Below, one piece after another: positions 7,885 through 15,584 of a stretch of 64,000 nucleotides of DNA. A program made the position numbers and the translations under genes. Every line of letters starts with the position of its first letter. Position 1 is the first letter of the stretch. The stretch is taken from contig DBFWLO010000015.1 in NCBI GenBank assembly GCA_048465415.1, positions 94,473 through 158,472 of the forward strand, in the 5' to 3' direction. Source of the stretch: Scatosoma sp048465415 (lineage in GTDB: Bacteria; Bacillota; Clostridia; Christensenellales; Borkfalkiaceae). The notes beneath the pieces were generated by a model that was given only the letters and a program-made list of their open reading frames with translations, was not told the DNA's origin and did no database searches.

Positions 7885-7959
7885 GCAGGTGTCGCCTAGC
7901 GGTATGGCGTCAGCTTCCCAAGCTGATTCCGGCGAGTTCGACTCTCGTCACCTGCTCCA
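7885..7959 (+). tRNA. tRNA-Gly (anticodon CCC)
   Basis: All arms fold: acceptor GCAGGTG with CACCTGC, D stem GCC/GGC, anticodon stem TCAGC/GCTGA around TTCCCAA, T arm around TTCGACT, and a genomically encoded CCA. It reads GGG codons. Its 3' 45 nt form the attachment core of the island that starts here, and integration leaves the tRNA intact. Confidence 0.97.
7915..7959. repeat. left attachment core (attL) in tRNA-Gly
   Basis: This 45-bp stretch, from the anticodon loop to CCA, recurs without mismatch at 31051-31095 in the same orientation. The flanking bases differ on both sides, which fixes the core ends. Confidence 0.92.
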
Positions 7960-7961
7960 CG

Positions 7962-7987
7962 AAAAAAGCCCCTTTTGGGGCTTTTTT
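7962..7987 (+). terminator. terminator of tRNA-Gly
   Basis: Perfect 11-bp stem AAAAAAGCCCC / GGGGCTTTTTT with TTTT loop, 2 bp after the CCA end. The T run is part of the stem, so it works in both directions. Confidence 0.9.
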
Positions 7988-8038
7988 GCTTGAAAAATGG
8001 CGTTTTTGGCTCATTTTCATAAATGTATAGACAAAAAA

Positions 8039-8056
8039 TACACCCAAAATACACCC
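8039..8056. repeat. TACACCC-N4-TACACCC pair, copy 1
   Basis: Two TACACCC heptamers 11 bp apart, here AAAA-spaced. The same arrangement occurs at 25941, 29198 and 30900, always at an element end near an attachment core. Confidence 0.6.
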
Positions 8057-8114
8057 GAACAGATATATATGTCCCTTGACAGGCGGAAATATTGACTTCA
8101 AAATTTTTTATTTT

Positions 8115-8153
8115 GTATATTTTAGTATTTTTTATATTGTATATTTTTAGTAT
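8115..8153. repeat. direct repeat near left island end
   Basis: GTATATTTTAGTAT (8115-8128) and GTATATTTTTAGTAT (8139-8153) lie in an AT-rich stretch between attL and the excisionase-like gene, as expected of recombination-protein binding sites. Confidence 0.35.
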
Positions 8154-8181
8154 AATCGTATATAAATTTTTACGAAAAAAC

Positions 8182-8209
8182 GAAAAGTCCCGATGTTTCG
8201 GGACTTTTC
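8182..8209 (-). terminator. terminator of the excisionase-like gene
   Basis: Perfect 12-bp stem GAAAAGTCCCGA / TCGGGACTTTTC with a 4-nt loop, starting 1 nt past the stop codon on the minus strand and followed by CGTTTTTT on that strand. Confidence 0.85.
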
Positions 8210-8830
8210 TTACTTTTTGACTATGTATATTTCAGAAAGTACAGCTTGTTCAAGTTCTCCGTAATTAAGAAGCCAGTGCCCTCCGTTTTTTATCTTAAAT
8301 ACCTGCTCTGAATGAAACGCTTTCATTACCATATCTGTCGTAATTTGTAAGTGTGGGTAATATTGTTTCAGAGATTGAATCGCGCCGCAGAGGGAACGTA
8401 TTTTTGGCGGTTCAGTTTTTTGATGAACACCTCGCGGATTGATGGCGCGCATAAATTCTTCGGCGTTGATAATCCATTTGCTTCGATTGAAACGGAAAAA
8501 CGATATCCCGTTCGCTTCTACAAAACGACGCAAATTCGGACGACGTATCAGTGTATTTTCGTCCTGTGTGCGAAACAGACGGAGAATTTCCGTAGAAGTC
8601 ATCATTTTTTCTGTTAAAGGTTCTATAACGCTTTCGTTTACTCCGTCTGCCGTCAAGTAGGCGTATAATTCGTCAAGGTTTACGAGCCATGCGTACCCGT
8701 ATTTTAGTTGTGTAAGCTGTTGAGAATAAATTAGAGATTCGAGAAAATGAGGTGTAAGAGCGGACGCGGCATCAATTTGTCGCAATTCACTGATTGCATC
8801 GGACATTCTTCTTAAACGGGGGATATACAT
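8210..8830 (-). CDS. excisionase-like protein with three tandem helix-turn-helix units
   Basis: A 206-residue protein with the same signature three times: an F-(x)n-hydrophobic helix, then K/R-x-G/R-x-x-W-[LI]-[IVL]-N, then a helix with EL/EF. Instances: LKYGYAWLVNLDELYAYL, FNRSKWIINAEEFMRAI and IKNGGHWLLNYGELEQAVL. This is the winged-helix fold of HTH_17/Xis-type proteins, which bend att DNA and direct integrase towards excision. It sits between attL and the integrase relic, the usual xis position, and a relic of its third unit lies next to another att fragment at 29446. A role as excisionase or directionality factor is inferred. Normal Xis proteins have a single such unit, so the triple arrangement is unusual. 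Confidence 0.65.
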   Translation of the reverse strand: MYIPRLRRMSDAISELRQIDAASALTPHFLESLIYSQQLTQLKYGYAWLVNLDELYAYLTADGVNESVIEPLTEKMMTSTEILRLFRTQDENTLIRRPNLRRFVEANGISFFRFNRSKWIINAEEFMRAINPRGVHQKTEPPKIRSLCGAIQSLKQYYPHLQITTDMVMKAFHSEQVFKIKNGGHWLLNYGELEQAVLSEIYIVKK

Positions 8831-8841
8831 AAGGTACTCCT

Positions 8842-9351
8842 TTAATTATTGGTGGATTTATGCTTGAAAATATTATCGATGACATTAGCAGCTTGTTTAT
8901 CGCTGCTTTGTAGAAAATGGCTGTAAATATCACTTGTGGTACTTGCTTTTGAATGGCCTGCTCTTGCGGAAACGGTCGTAATGGGAACGCCTGCGACGAT
9001 TTGCATGGTAATGTTTGTATGCCGCAAACTATGTAAAGTATGATGCTCTATATGTGCGGCTTTTAAGACTTTGTTGAGCCAGTGCAACATCATTTCAGGA
9101 TGAATCGTATTTCCTCGTTCGGAGGTAAAGAGTCGGTCGGAGGGTTTTATATAATCCTCACATTGTTGGCGTAAATCGAGCCAAAAAGTTTTATATTCTT
9201 TTAATGCCTGTATAAGAGTTTCGGGCATGGTAATCGTCCTTTTTGAAGTTTCCGTTTTGGGAGCTTTTTCAACAAGCCCATAACCTTTAACGGTTACAAC
9301 GGAACGTCTAACGGAAATCGTCTGTTTATCGAAATCAATATCAGTCCATTC
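8842..9351 (-). pseudogene. tyrosine recombinase (integrase), 3' part only
   Basis: Catalytic half of an island integrase. The frame reads YEWTDIDFDKQTISVRRSVV, then to the ATG at 9228 and on to HTLHSLRHTN (catalytic H-x-x-R) and a later AGHSKASTTSDIYSHF (the second His and the nucleophilic Tyr). The arm-binding and core-binding domains and the first catalytic Arg are missing: the frame hits a stop exactly where a 34-bp direct repeat begins at 9352. The ATG at 9228 could give 128 residues, but that product could not recombine DNA alone. The gene lies 11 nt upstream of the excisionase-like gene on the same strand. Confidence 0.85.
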
Positions 9352-9385
9352 ATATCAAGACTAGCGCACACCTTACACTCATTTG
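9352..9385. repeat. 34-bp direct repeat, left copy
   Basis: Identical to 12524-12557, in the same orientation. It begins where the integrase frame is lost and contains the segment GCGCACACCTTACACTC. It could be a leftover insertion-sequence end, but I cannot assign a family. Confidence 0.8.
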
Positions 9386-9515
9386 TATAGTTAGAATATT
9401 TTGTGCATTTTCAAACGTGGTATTTTTAAGAGGAAAAACAGTCGGAAATAGACCTTCTCTAAAAAAAGTTTATGAACCGAGAACTTTTCGAATTAAGGCG
9501 TGTTGAAGAATATGG

Positions 9516-9647
9516 ATGAATAAAGAACGAGAGAAAGCAATGTTCATATTAGAAATGCTAAAGAAGGACTTTAACGAGGCTACAGCAGAAAATGTTAATT
9601 TTAGCTATTCGAAAACTAAAAAGTTTTTTGTCGAAATCTTCCAGTGA
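9516..9647 (+). CDS. 43-codon ORF, probable relic
   Basis: Encodes MNKEREKAMFILEMLKKDFN... ending VEIFQ, a hydrophilic helical peptide. It has only a weak ribosome site (GAAG), and the 537-nt stretch 9386-9922 otherwise holds just the protease promoter. It may be a fragment of a lost gene. Low support. Confidence 0.2.
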   Translation: MNKEREKAMFILEMLKKDFNEATAENVNFSYSKTKKFFVEIFQ

Positions 9648-9807
9648 TTTGAAAGGTGAAATATAGGATTATACCTATGTTTTAGAAAATTGTCTGAATA
9701 TAAAAACATTATAAAGGATTGTAATCGGGTATTTTGCCTTGTTAATTAAAGGGGAAATATATATTTTTTCATTTTTAATTTAATATTAAAAAAAATTGAT
9801 TTAAGTG

Positions 9808-9836
9808 TTGACAAAGTTAAAAAGATGTGATAATAT
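9808..9836 (+). promoter_or_regulatory. promoter of the subtilase gene
   Basis: TTGACA (9808-9813), 17 bp, TAATAT (9831-9836). An ATCGTT/AACGAT hairpin (9854-9872) lies in the leader. Confidence 0.7.
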
Positions 9837-9922
9837 ATATGCAAATAAAGTATATCGTTATTAGACAACGATTATTAATTGTTTGCAAATGTTTATAAAA
9901 AAAATAGGTAATTAAACGCTAA

Positions 9923-10828
9923 ATGGTGTTTTATATGAAAAGTGTTAAGAAATATATAACATTACTTATATTACTGATTACCGCTTTTTGCAATGGCTGT
10001 ACTTTTAATAATAAACAAGAAGAGATAAAACATCAGGATTATGATTGGCATTTAGAATACATTCATGCGCCTATGATGTGGGCTAAAACAAAAGGAGAAA
10101 GTATTACAATAGCCATTATTGATTCAGGAATCGATTACGATTTTCTTGGACAAGAATTTGATACGACGCGTATTATCGCAACATATAATGCCTTTGATTG
10201 TAATAATGATTTAACGGACTATACTTCACATGGTACGTCTATGGTAAGTATTATTGGCGCCAACGGGGAAAATGGCTTTTACGGAGTGGCTCCTGCCTGC
10301 AAGTTTATAATAATAAAAGCTCTTAATGAAGTAGGAACAACGAATTCGGAAACATTGATTCGTGCTATAGATTTTGCGATAGAAAATAAAGCGAACATAA
10401 TTAATCTTTCATTAGGAAGTGAAAATGTAAATAATAATGTGACTACAGCGATAATGAGAGCTGTAAATAATAACATTGTTGTAACAAGCGCAGTCGGGGA
10501 TCAAGGGAAAAATTCTATTTTATTTCCCGCTCTATTAGATAATACGTTAAGTGTTGGAGCAATTGATTGTAATGGTTTATTATACAATAAAAGTAATTTT
10601 AATGATGGTATAGATGTTTTGGCTCCTGGAGTTGATGTTAGAATTATAAAATATAATATTTTCAAGGAGAGGATAGAAACAAAAAAAAGCGGTTCAAGTA
10701 TAGCTACTGCAGTATTTTCTGGAATTCTCGCACTATATTTAGATTTTTTAAATGAATATTATGTTATTGATGTATATACAAAATTTAGAAAAATAGGTTC
10801 AATTGATTTATTAGATATAATTTATTGA
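9923..10828 (+). CDS. S8 family (subtilisin-like) serine peptidase, membrane-bound or lipoprotein
   Basis: A 301-residue subtilase. The catalytic triad motifs are present: Asp in AIIDSGIDYDF (about residue 70), His in SHGTSMVSIIG (about 97) and Ser in SGSSIATAVFSG (about 261). The oxyanion-hole region reads SAVGDQG where most subtilases have an Asn (AAGN), so that Asn appears replaced by Asp. An N-terminal hydrophobic stretch ends in CNGC, a plausible lipobox, so the enzyme is probably anchored outside the membrane. The ATG at 9935 is an alternative start; neither has a good ribosome site. It heads the AT-rich cassette and may mature the secreted protein encoded next, as LanP-like proteases do, but that is inference. 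Confidence 0.85.
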   Translation: MVFYMKSVKKYITLLILLITAFCNGCTFNNKQEEIKHQDYDWHLEYIHAPMMWAKTKGESITIAIIDSGIDYDFLGQEFDTTRIIATYNAFDCNNDLTDYTSHGTSMVSIIGANGENGFYGVAPACKFIIIKALNEVGTTNSETLIRAIDFAIENKANIINLSLGSENVNNNVTTAIMRAVNNNIVVTSAVGDQGKNSILFPALLDNTLSVGAIDCNGLLYNKSNFNDGIDVLAPGVDVRIIKYNIFKERIETKKSGSSIATAVFSGILALYLDFLNEYYVIDVYTKFRKIGSIDLLDIIY

Positions 10829-10905
10829 ATATAAATTGTTTCGGGAGAAAATCGTAAGTTTCTGAATGTCTGCTCTTTTACATTATTGCTTGGTACGGAA
10901 ACAAA

Positions 10906-10935
10906 GAAAGTGTAAATTTAACCCTATGCACTTTC
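10906..10935 (+). terminator. weak hairpin between subtilase and next gene
   Basis: GAAAGTG / CACTTTC (7 bp) around a 16-nt loop, followed by GTGTTTTAA. It could partly end the subtilase transcript. Confidence 0.3.
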
Positions 10936-10968
10936 GTGTTTTAATATTATTATATTAGGAGAAAAGGT

Positions 10969-11961
10969 ATGTTAAAAAAATTACTAGGCAAGAAGACAAA
11001 GATAATAGCATTTTTTTTGTTTGTAGTGTGTACATCTATTTGTATTTTAAATCCATTTTCAAATTGTATAATGCGAGCGAAAGCCTTAGGGGAAATATAC
11101 GAATCGATTTACTACTTGGATCTTGATGCGTCAGGATTTCAAGATGGAGAAATTGATGAATATTTATCTAATAGTGATGTGTCTGATGAATATATTGATT
11201 ACGTTGATAATTATGTTGAGGAAACATATAAAGAGTATATCCGTTTTGACGACTACAATTATGAATATTTGACGTTGGATATAGGGCATTTTGAGGAATT
11301 ATACGGAGTGGGTTTTTTAAGTTGGAATTTTGATATCACTGATTATTCGGAAGAAGAGGCGTTCGAGATTGCTACCTTACGAATGATTAATCGAAATATT
11401 TCTATTATGAATGAGCTGGTAGATGAAAAATTTGGATATATCAATGATGAGTATGAGTTGATTTTCTATATTGAAGATGAATATGTAGCACAATGGGAAT
11501 TATGGGGAGTTAAAGTGAAATGGAACAAGGTAACTATGAATATGGATAGCGATGCCGCTATTGTTGTTGCGCTTGTTACGTTAGGGTTAAGGACTGTTTT
11601 TCATGGTTGGGATATGCGTAATACAATGATAAGTCTGCAGGACGATGCTGTATTGGTTTCGGTTTTACAAGAAACTCTTTTAGTTATTCCTTCTGATATA
11701 GCTTCGGGGATTGCAGGACTCTTTACAGATCCTGTTATAAGCATTTTGGCGAATGGATTATCTATTTTATTGACTATTGCAGGAAATTCTAGTATATTTA
11801 TGAAAGTTATAACGTTGGCAATTTCAATTGCTTTGCCTTCAATAGTGGATGGAGCATTGGTATTGTATAATGCTTGTAAATATGATAGAGGTGTTGAGGT
11901 GAAAGGATGTTGGATTCCAACTTGGAAAGATAAATGGGGAATATCGATTAAAAGTATTTAA
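10969..11961 (+). CDS. secreted/membrane protein of unknown function, acidic then hydrophobic
   Basis: A 330-residue protein not recognised. A signal-like hydrophobic stretch (about 12-32) is followed by about 150 very acidic, Tyr-rich residues (DLDASGFQDGEIDEYL, then repeated Glu/Tyr/Asp), a short basic VKVKWNKVTMNMD, and a hydrophobic C-terminal half with three or four possible membrane segments, ending in a positively charged WIPTWKDKWG tail. A long acidic leader before a hydrophobic domain fits a pre-protein or a toxin with a shielding propeptide, and the upstream subtilase could be the processor. It has a good TAGGAG ribosome site and the same AT-rich codon use as its cassette neighbours. 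Confidence 0.6.
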   Translation: MLKKLLGKKTKIIAFFLFVVCTSICILNPFSNCIMRAKALGEIYESIYYLDLDASGFQDGEIDEYLSNSDVSDEYIDYVDNYVEETYKEYIRFDDYNYEYLTLDIGHFEELYGVGFLSWNFDITDYSEEEAFEIATLRMINRNISIMNELVDEKFGYINDEYELIFYIEDEYVAQWELWGVKVKWNKVTMNMDSDAAIVVALVTLGLRTVFHGWDMRNTMISLQDDAVLVSVLQETLLVIPSDIASGIAGLFTDPVISILANGLSILLTIAGNSSIFMKVITLAISIALPSIVDGALVLYNACKYDRGVEVKGCWIPTWKDKWGISIKSI

Positions 11962-11973
11962 TGATAATATACT

Positions 11974-12480
11974 ATGAAACTATTTTTTGATGTGTTGTTA
12001 TATATTGATTGTTTGGTGTTGTTTTTTTTGCTGATTAAAGAATTAATGCGATTTCCTGTATGGGTGGAAAAAATTGATCTTCAAAGAAATAGAAAGAATA
12101 AGCCTTTGGAACGGTATATGGAAAATTCTTTTCTACGATTAGAAATAAGACTGATATTAACAGTTTTAATTGCTTTTTTTATTGCCCTACTTGCTTTTTT
12201 TCTTGGAAGGACACCGAAAAAGTTCGAAAATCCTGGATTTGTTTTTTTTATCCCCGTGTTATTATTATTAATCGGAACGGGGATAGGGGGAATTTTATTG
12301 GGCGAATATTTTAGTCGCGTCGCAAGAAAAAACAATATTTTTCAAAAGACAAATAGTTTTTCAACAGGGTATGTACGTTCGCGTTCGCAATTTGGGATAG
12401 GTCTCATTATTTCATTTTACTTTTTTTTAGTGGTTTTTTTTACTCTTACTAATTTATTTTTTATAATTGGCTTGATATAA
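11974..12480 (+). CDS. four-span membrane protein, cassette partner
   Basis: A 168-residue protein with about four hydrophobic spans (about 5-23, 57-77, 90-110, 143-165) and basic loops (RNRKNK, VARKNN). It begins 13 nt after the preceding stop, so it is co-transcribed. No ribosome site is obvious, suggesting translational coupling. Its position after a secreted protein and a protease would suit an immunity or anchoring protein. No family recognised. Confidence 0.55.
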   Translation: MKLFFDVLLYIDCLVLFFLLIKELMRFPVWVEKIDLQRNRKNKPLERYMENSFLRLEIRLILTVLIAFFIALLAFFLGRTPKKFENPGFVFFIPVLLLLIGTGIGGILLGEYFSRVARKNNIFQKTNSFSTGYVRSRSQFGIGLIISFYFFLVVFFTLTNLFFIIGLI

Positions 12481-12523
12481 TTATGGACTGTATAAAAGCC
12501 TTATTTGTACATCTATAAATTTA

Positions 12524-12557
12524 ATATCAAGACTAGCGCACACCTTACACTCATTTG
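12524..12557. repeat. 34-bp direct repeat, right copy
   Basis: Perfect copy of 9352-9385, directly after the last cassette gene. It is preceded by A where the left copy is preceded by C, and followed by ACTT where the left copy has TATA, which sets its limits. Confidence 0.8.
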
Positions 12558-12570
12558 ACTTTTTTGGCAA

Positions 12571-12598
12571 TAAAAAAGGGAGGCAAAAAGCCTCCCTG
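12571..12598 (-). terminator. terminator of the long minus-strand operon
   Basis: GGGAGGC / GCCTCCC with a 5-nt loop; on the minus strand six Ts follow. It closes the gene series that runs from about 19.8 kb down to 12.6 kb. Confidence 0.85.
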
Positions 12599-12620
12599 AA
12601 AGATAAAATAGGATGAAAAA

Positions 12621-12854
12621 TTACAATCTGTTTTTACGTCCGTCAAAATCTATAATTGCGTTACGAATGTCGTAAAAATAATGTCCCCAAGCCTACGTAT
12701 AGTTGCCGTTGTTTTCCCGTGAAACATCGCGGACGGTAATAAATAACCCGTTTTCATGGTCGATAATCAACGCGACGTTGCCGCGTTCGTTTTCTACAAA
12801 ACAAAGGCAAGTAAGCAGCATGGTTTCGTTCTGAAAGGTAAATCCTGATTTCAT
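12621..12854 (-). pseudogene. 77-residue hypothetical protein interrupted by an in-frame TAG
   Basis: From the ATG at 12854, behind a good AAGGAG, the frame encodes MKSGFTFQNETMLLTCLCFV and 33 more residues, meets TAG (12695-12693, codon 54), then continues in frame as AWGHYFYDIRNAIIDFDGRK to TAA. The part after the stop keeps coding character and runs right up to the operon terminator. This is most simply a recent nonsense mutation; stop-codon recoding is possible but has no support here. Family not recognised. Confidence 0.6.
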
Positions 12855-12866
12855 GATAAATCTCCT

Positions 12867-13697
12867 TTATGCGTAATTTTCAAATTGTCTGAAGCGCATA
12901 TATTGCATAATAAACGCAGGTGTTTTCCAAACGCTCCACGTTTCGCGCGTCAATGTGTTCTGATGCCGAACAATAGCGGGGACGCCCGCAAGGGATAATT
13001 GCAAATATGTCATGTGAACGCAGTTAATATCAATATCCTCGCAGACGACAAAACAGTTATGGGCATAATTGAAACGGTAGTCGTTTTGTAATACGTCCAT
13101 GGCGGCTATCACCATTCCGCCGCCTCCGCAACAGGGTTCATTGATCGTCAAAATTTCGTCGTTGTCCTGCTTGTCCTTTATAATGGACTCGTCTAGCGTT
13201 ACTTTTGCCATGAATTTAGAAATGTGATACGGCGTAAAAAACTGTCCTGACTGTTTGTTGCCCATATCGGAGCGCATATACAATTCGCCCAGCCAGTCGT
13301 TAAATTCCCCGTCGTCATAAACGACTGACGTTAGTAACGCATATATTTTCCCGAAAGTTTCCGCCATAATTTCGCGTTCTTGGGGCTGATAGGTATTCAT
13401 GATTTGCTTATAGCGTTCTTCGCGCTGTTTTGCTTGGGGATAATCGAATTGATTGGAAATAGCAATCGCACCGCATTCGAACGTGTCCGTTAAAAACTTT
13501 TTAGGGCTTATTCTATAACTTGCTTTATTGATTAATTTTAAGATTTCGTCCACTTTCGGGATTTTATACGGACAGCGGTTTACAGGCTCTTTAATAACGT
13601 TTTCGCCCCCGTTGTTGGCGGGAGCGAAAGAAGCGTTTTGAATATTGGCGTGTTCGAGAGTAAAATCGAAAAAGAAAAATTGTTTGTCGGGCAGCAT
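12867..13697 (-). CDS. N6-adenine-type DNA methyltransferase-like protein
   Basis: 276 residues of the HsdM/N6-Mtase type found on phages and conjugative elements. It shows the QSGQFFTPYHISKFMAKV block, then the SAM-binding motif I NEPCCGGGGMVIAAMDV (NEPCCGGGG replacing the usual DPACGSGG), and an acidic CEDIDINCVHMTYLQL. The protein ends soon after with ETWSVWKTPAFIMQYM, and I see no NPPY/F catalytic motif, so it may bind SAM or DNA without methylating, or act as an anti-restriction decoy. GGAGG precedes the ATG. It belongs to the minus-strand accessory operon. Confidence 0.75.
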   Translation of the reverse strand: MLPDKQFFFFDFTLEHANIQNASFAPANNGGENVIKEPVNRCPYKIPKVDEILKLINKASYRISPKKFLTDTFECGAIAISNQFDYPQAKQREERYKQIMNTYQPQEREIMAETFGKIYALLTSVVYDDGEFNDWLGELYMRSDMGNKQSGQFFTPYHISKFMAKVTLDESIIKDKQDNDEILTINEPCCGGGGMVIAAMDVLQNDYRFNYAHNCFVVCEDIDINCVHMTYLQLSLAGVPAIVRHQNTLTRETWSVWKTPAFIMQYMRFRQFENYA

Positions 13698-13699
13698 CG

Positions 13700-13939
13700 T
13701 TAAGCCTCCGTTTTGATAAAGTCATGAAAAAAACACCTATATCCGTGGAAACGGATATAGGCGTCGTCGTTGGAATAATGGATTTTTAATTTGTGATAAT
13801 GTTTCGGAGCATTCCATGCGCCTGAAACGCAGTATAGATAATCGTTGATACCATATTCGATATGCTTTACTTCCAGCCCATTGAAGCCGCTGAAATACGC
13901 GAAAGTGGGATTTGAAATACAGATTTCTTTCTTCGTCAT
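13700..13939 (-). CDS. 79-residue hypothetical protein of the accessory operon
   Basis: Starts at MTKKEICISN, overlapping the previous gene's stop by 4 nt (ATGA-type coupling), and ends 2 nt before the methyltransferase start. Aromatic-rich (YFSGFNGLEVKHIEYG, YIRFHGYRCFFHDF) with no membrane span. Not recognised. The tight packing supports it as a real gene. Confidence 0.6.
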   Translation of the reverse strand: MTKKEICISNPTFAYFSGFNGLEVKHIEYGINDYLYCVSGAWNAPKHYHKLKIHYSNDDAYIRFHGYRCFFHDFIKTEA

Positions 13940-14238
13940 TTGTTCGCCTTCTTGTCGGGGATATATCGTTTTCCGTTGACTTTGATAATTCCGTTTTGAA
14001 TAATGGGTTGACCTTTGCCGCAAGCGCGCAAAATGATATGTTCTGTATCTTCCTCAACGCAGGGCAGATCGCCGTCGAGGAATTTTTCGTTCGTAGCGAC
14101 TTCGATTATCTTAAAACCTTTGGTAAGCAAAAACGAGCTGAATTTCCACAGCTTATCGAATTTGCCGAAGCTGTCCATGATAGCCGATATATTCTCGGTC
14201 GGATGATATGCGGTAATTCTGAAATATTGAGTAGCCAT
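13936..14238 (-). CDS. 100-residue hypothetical protein of the accessory operon
   Basis: GGAGGTAAATTT precedes the ATG. It begins MATQYFRITAYHPTENISAI, followed by a short mixed alpha/beta sequence with a SFLLTKGFKIIEVAT strand. Proteins starting AYHP-x-E are common small accessory proteins of Firmicute plasmids and ICEs. Function unknown. Confidence 0.6.
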   Translation of the reverse strand: MATQYFRITAYHPTENISAIMDSFGKFDKLWKFSSFLLTKGFKIIEVATNEKFLDGDLPCVEEDTEHIILRACGKGQPIIQNGIIKVNGKRYIPDKKANK

Positions 14239-14251
14239 ATAAATTTACCTC

Positions 14252-15574
14252 CTATGCAGCTTGTTGAATCTTTTTGAGTTGCTTGTTGGCGTAAGGGAGC
14301 CATTTTTTATAAACGTAATTTTTAACGTTTTGTGTGGGGGGATTATCTTCATAGCCGTAACATTGTAAGATAGTGTTTGTGCTTGGTGAATACTCTATTG
14401 TTACGAATGGAATGTCGGGCTTCTCTCGGCTTCGGATAAAGAAAATAAGCGATTCCTCACGTATCATTTTTTGATCGTAATTCATCTTTCCCACGCAATG
14501 CTTTAGAAATATGCCTTCGCGTATCAGGTCGGCGGGAGAGCGGGGGAGAAGAATAAGAAACGCATTCTTTTTATCGTATTGCAAAGGCAGGTATTTTTGG
14601 GCGATTTTCGAGAATTTTTTATATAATTCCTTGCGTTTAGGAGCGTCCTCTAATGCCTGTGCGGTGGCGTACTGATCAATGCGGATATCATGCCAGCGTT
14701 TGAAATCATGCGGAAAACAGTTTTTCGGTAAGGTCAAGTCAAGCTTTAGGTAATGGCACGCTTTGAAATAATCTATATAACTGTTCATGCTGATTTGTTT
14801 GGTTTTTACATAGTTGAAAATTTCATTATATTTTTCGCCTGCTTCGGCTTTGAATGTATCGAAACTTCCGTGTTTATCTTTGATTAACAATTCTTCTATG
14901 ACTTGCTCTTTTTCAATCGGGGATTGATTGCGGTATGCGCGTAATATCGCCGTTATATAGATGTGTTTGCTAAGCAATGTTTGCCTGTGTCTTATAAGCC
15001 ATTTACAAAACCCTTTATCCTTGCCGATTTTGCGTAAAATCGTTACCCGTTCAGCATATTGATGTAAGCCGAGCTTTAAGAGATATTCCGTTTGCGGGTA
15101 CTTCTCGTAAATCCGTAAGTAACGGAAAATATCTGTGCCTTGATAGAGCTGATAGGCGCTGTATCGGTATTCGGGAAGCTTTGCAATAATCTCGATGTTA
15201 ATAATGGGTGCCGAAGGATTAAAATATTTGTCGTCCGTCCAGCCCCAGTCTGAATATTCATACCATTTTGGATAGGTCTGCAAGCCCTGTTCGTACCAGC
15301 CGACCATAAAGCCCATAGATGAATAAGAACAGTATTCCATATCTTTGACATAACATTTTTCTGTATGGATGCCGTGAACGGCGACTTGCTTACAATACCA
15401 TTTCTTATAATAGTTCCGAACGGCTACGGTTACTTTTACGAGTTCCTTATGCCAGACGGCAAGGTAGGCATAGAAACGAAAGTGTCCTTTTTGTTGAGGA
15501 CAAAGTTGTTTATCCTTACGTTTAATTTTTTCAAGGATGTATTTAGGAATAGGTTTAATATCTTTATCTGTCAT
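14252..15574 (-). CDS. PcfJ-like protein
   Basis: A 440-residue homologue of PcfJ, named from the Enterococcus pheromone plasmid pCF10, where it lies in the conjugation region; its biochemical role is not established. The diagnostic C-terminal block is present: REGIFLKHCVGKMNYDQKM, then LIFFIRSREKPDIPFVTIEY, then a final INQ-type ILQCYGYEDNPP. The N-terminal 300 residues are basic and aromatic, probably nucleic-acid binding. The start at MTDKDIK is set by AGGTG 6 nt upstream. It pairs with the PcfK-like gene just upstream in the operon. Confidence 0.85.
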   Translation of the reverse strand: MTDKDIKPIPKYILEKIKRKDKQLCPQQKGHFRFYAYLAVWHKELVKVTVAVRNYYKKWYCKQVAVHGIHTEKCYVKDMEYCSYSSMGFMVGWYEQGLQTYPKWYEYSDWGWTDDKYFNPSAPIINIEIIAKLPEYRYSAYQLYQGTDIFRYLRIYEKYPQTEYLLKLGLHQYAERVTILRKIGKDKGFCKWLIRHRQTLLSKHIYITAILRAYRNQSPIEKEQVIEELLIKDKHGSFDTFKAEAGEKYNEIFNYVKTKQISMNSYIDYFKACHYLKLDLTLPKNCFPHDFKRWHDIRIDQYATAQALEDAPKRKELYKKFSKIAQKYLPLQYDKKNAFLILLPRSPADLIREGIFLKHCVGKMNYDQKMIREESLIFFIRSREKPDIPFVTIEYSPSTNTILQCYGYEDNPPTQNVKNYVYKKWLPYANKQLKKIQQAA

Positions 15575-15584
15575 TTTTATCACC

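Larger units (their letters stand above)
9352..12557. mobile_element. AT-rich cassette between 34-bp direct repeats
   Basis: A 3.2-kb segment, much more AT-rich than its surroundings, with three plus-strand genes facing against the neighbouring minus-strand genes. Its left repeat interrupts the integrase. It carries no transposase, so it arrived either by recombination between the repeats or by decay of a larger composite element. Confidence 0.6.

Noticed and set aside
7910..8101. Minus-strand 63-residue frame over the tRNA-Gly 3' end
   Set aside because: It is the reverse complement of the tRNA and its terminator; such frames arise at every tRNA att site.
8115..8153. CRISPR-like or tandem array at the left island end
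   Set aside because: Only two AT-rich repeat units and no spacers of constant length. No CRISPR array or cas gene was seen anywhere in the window.
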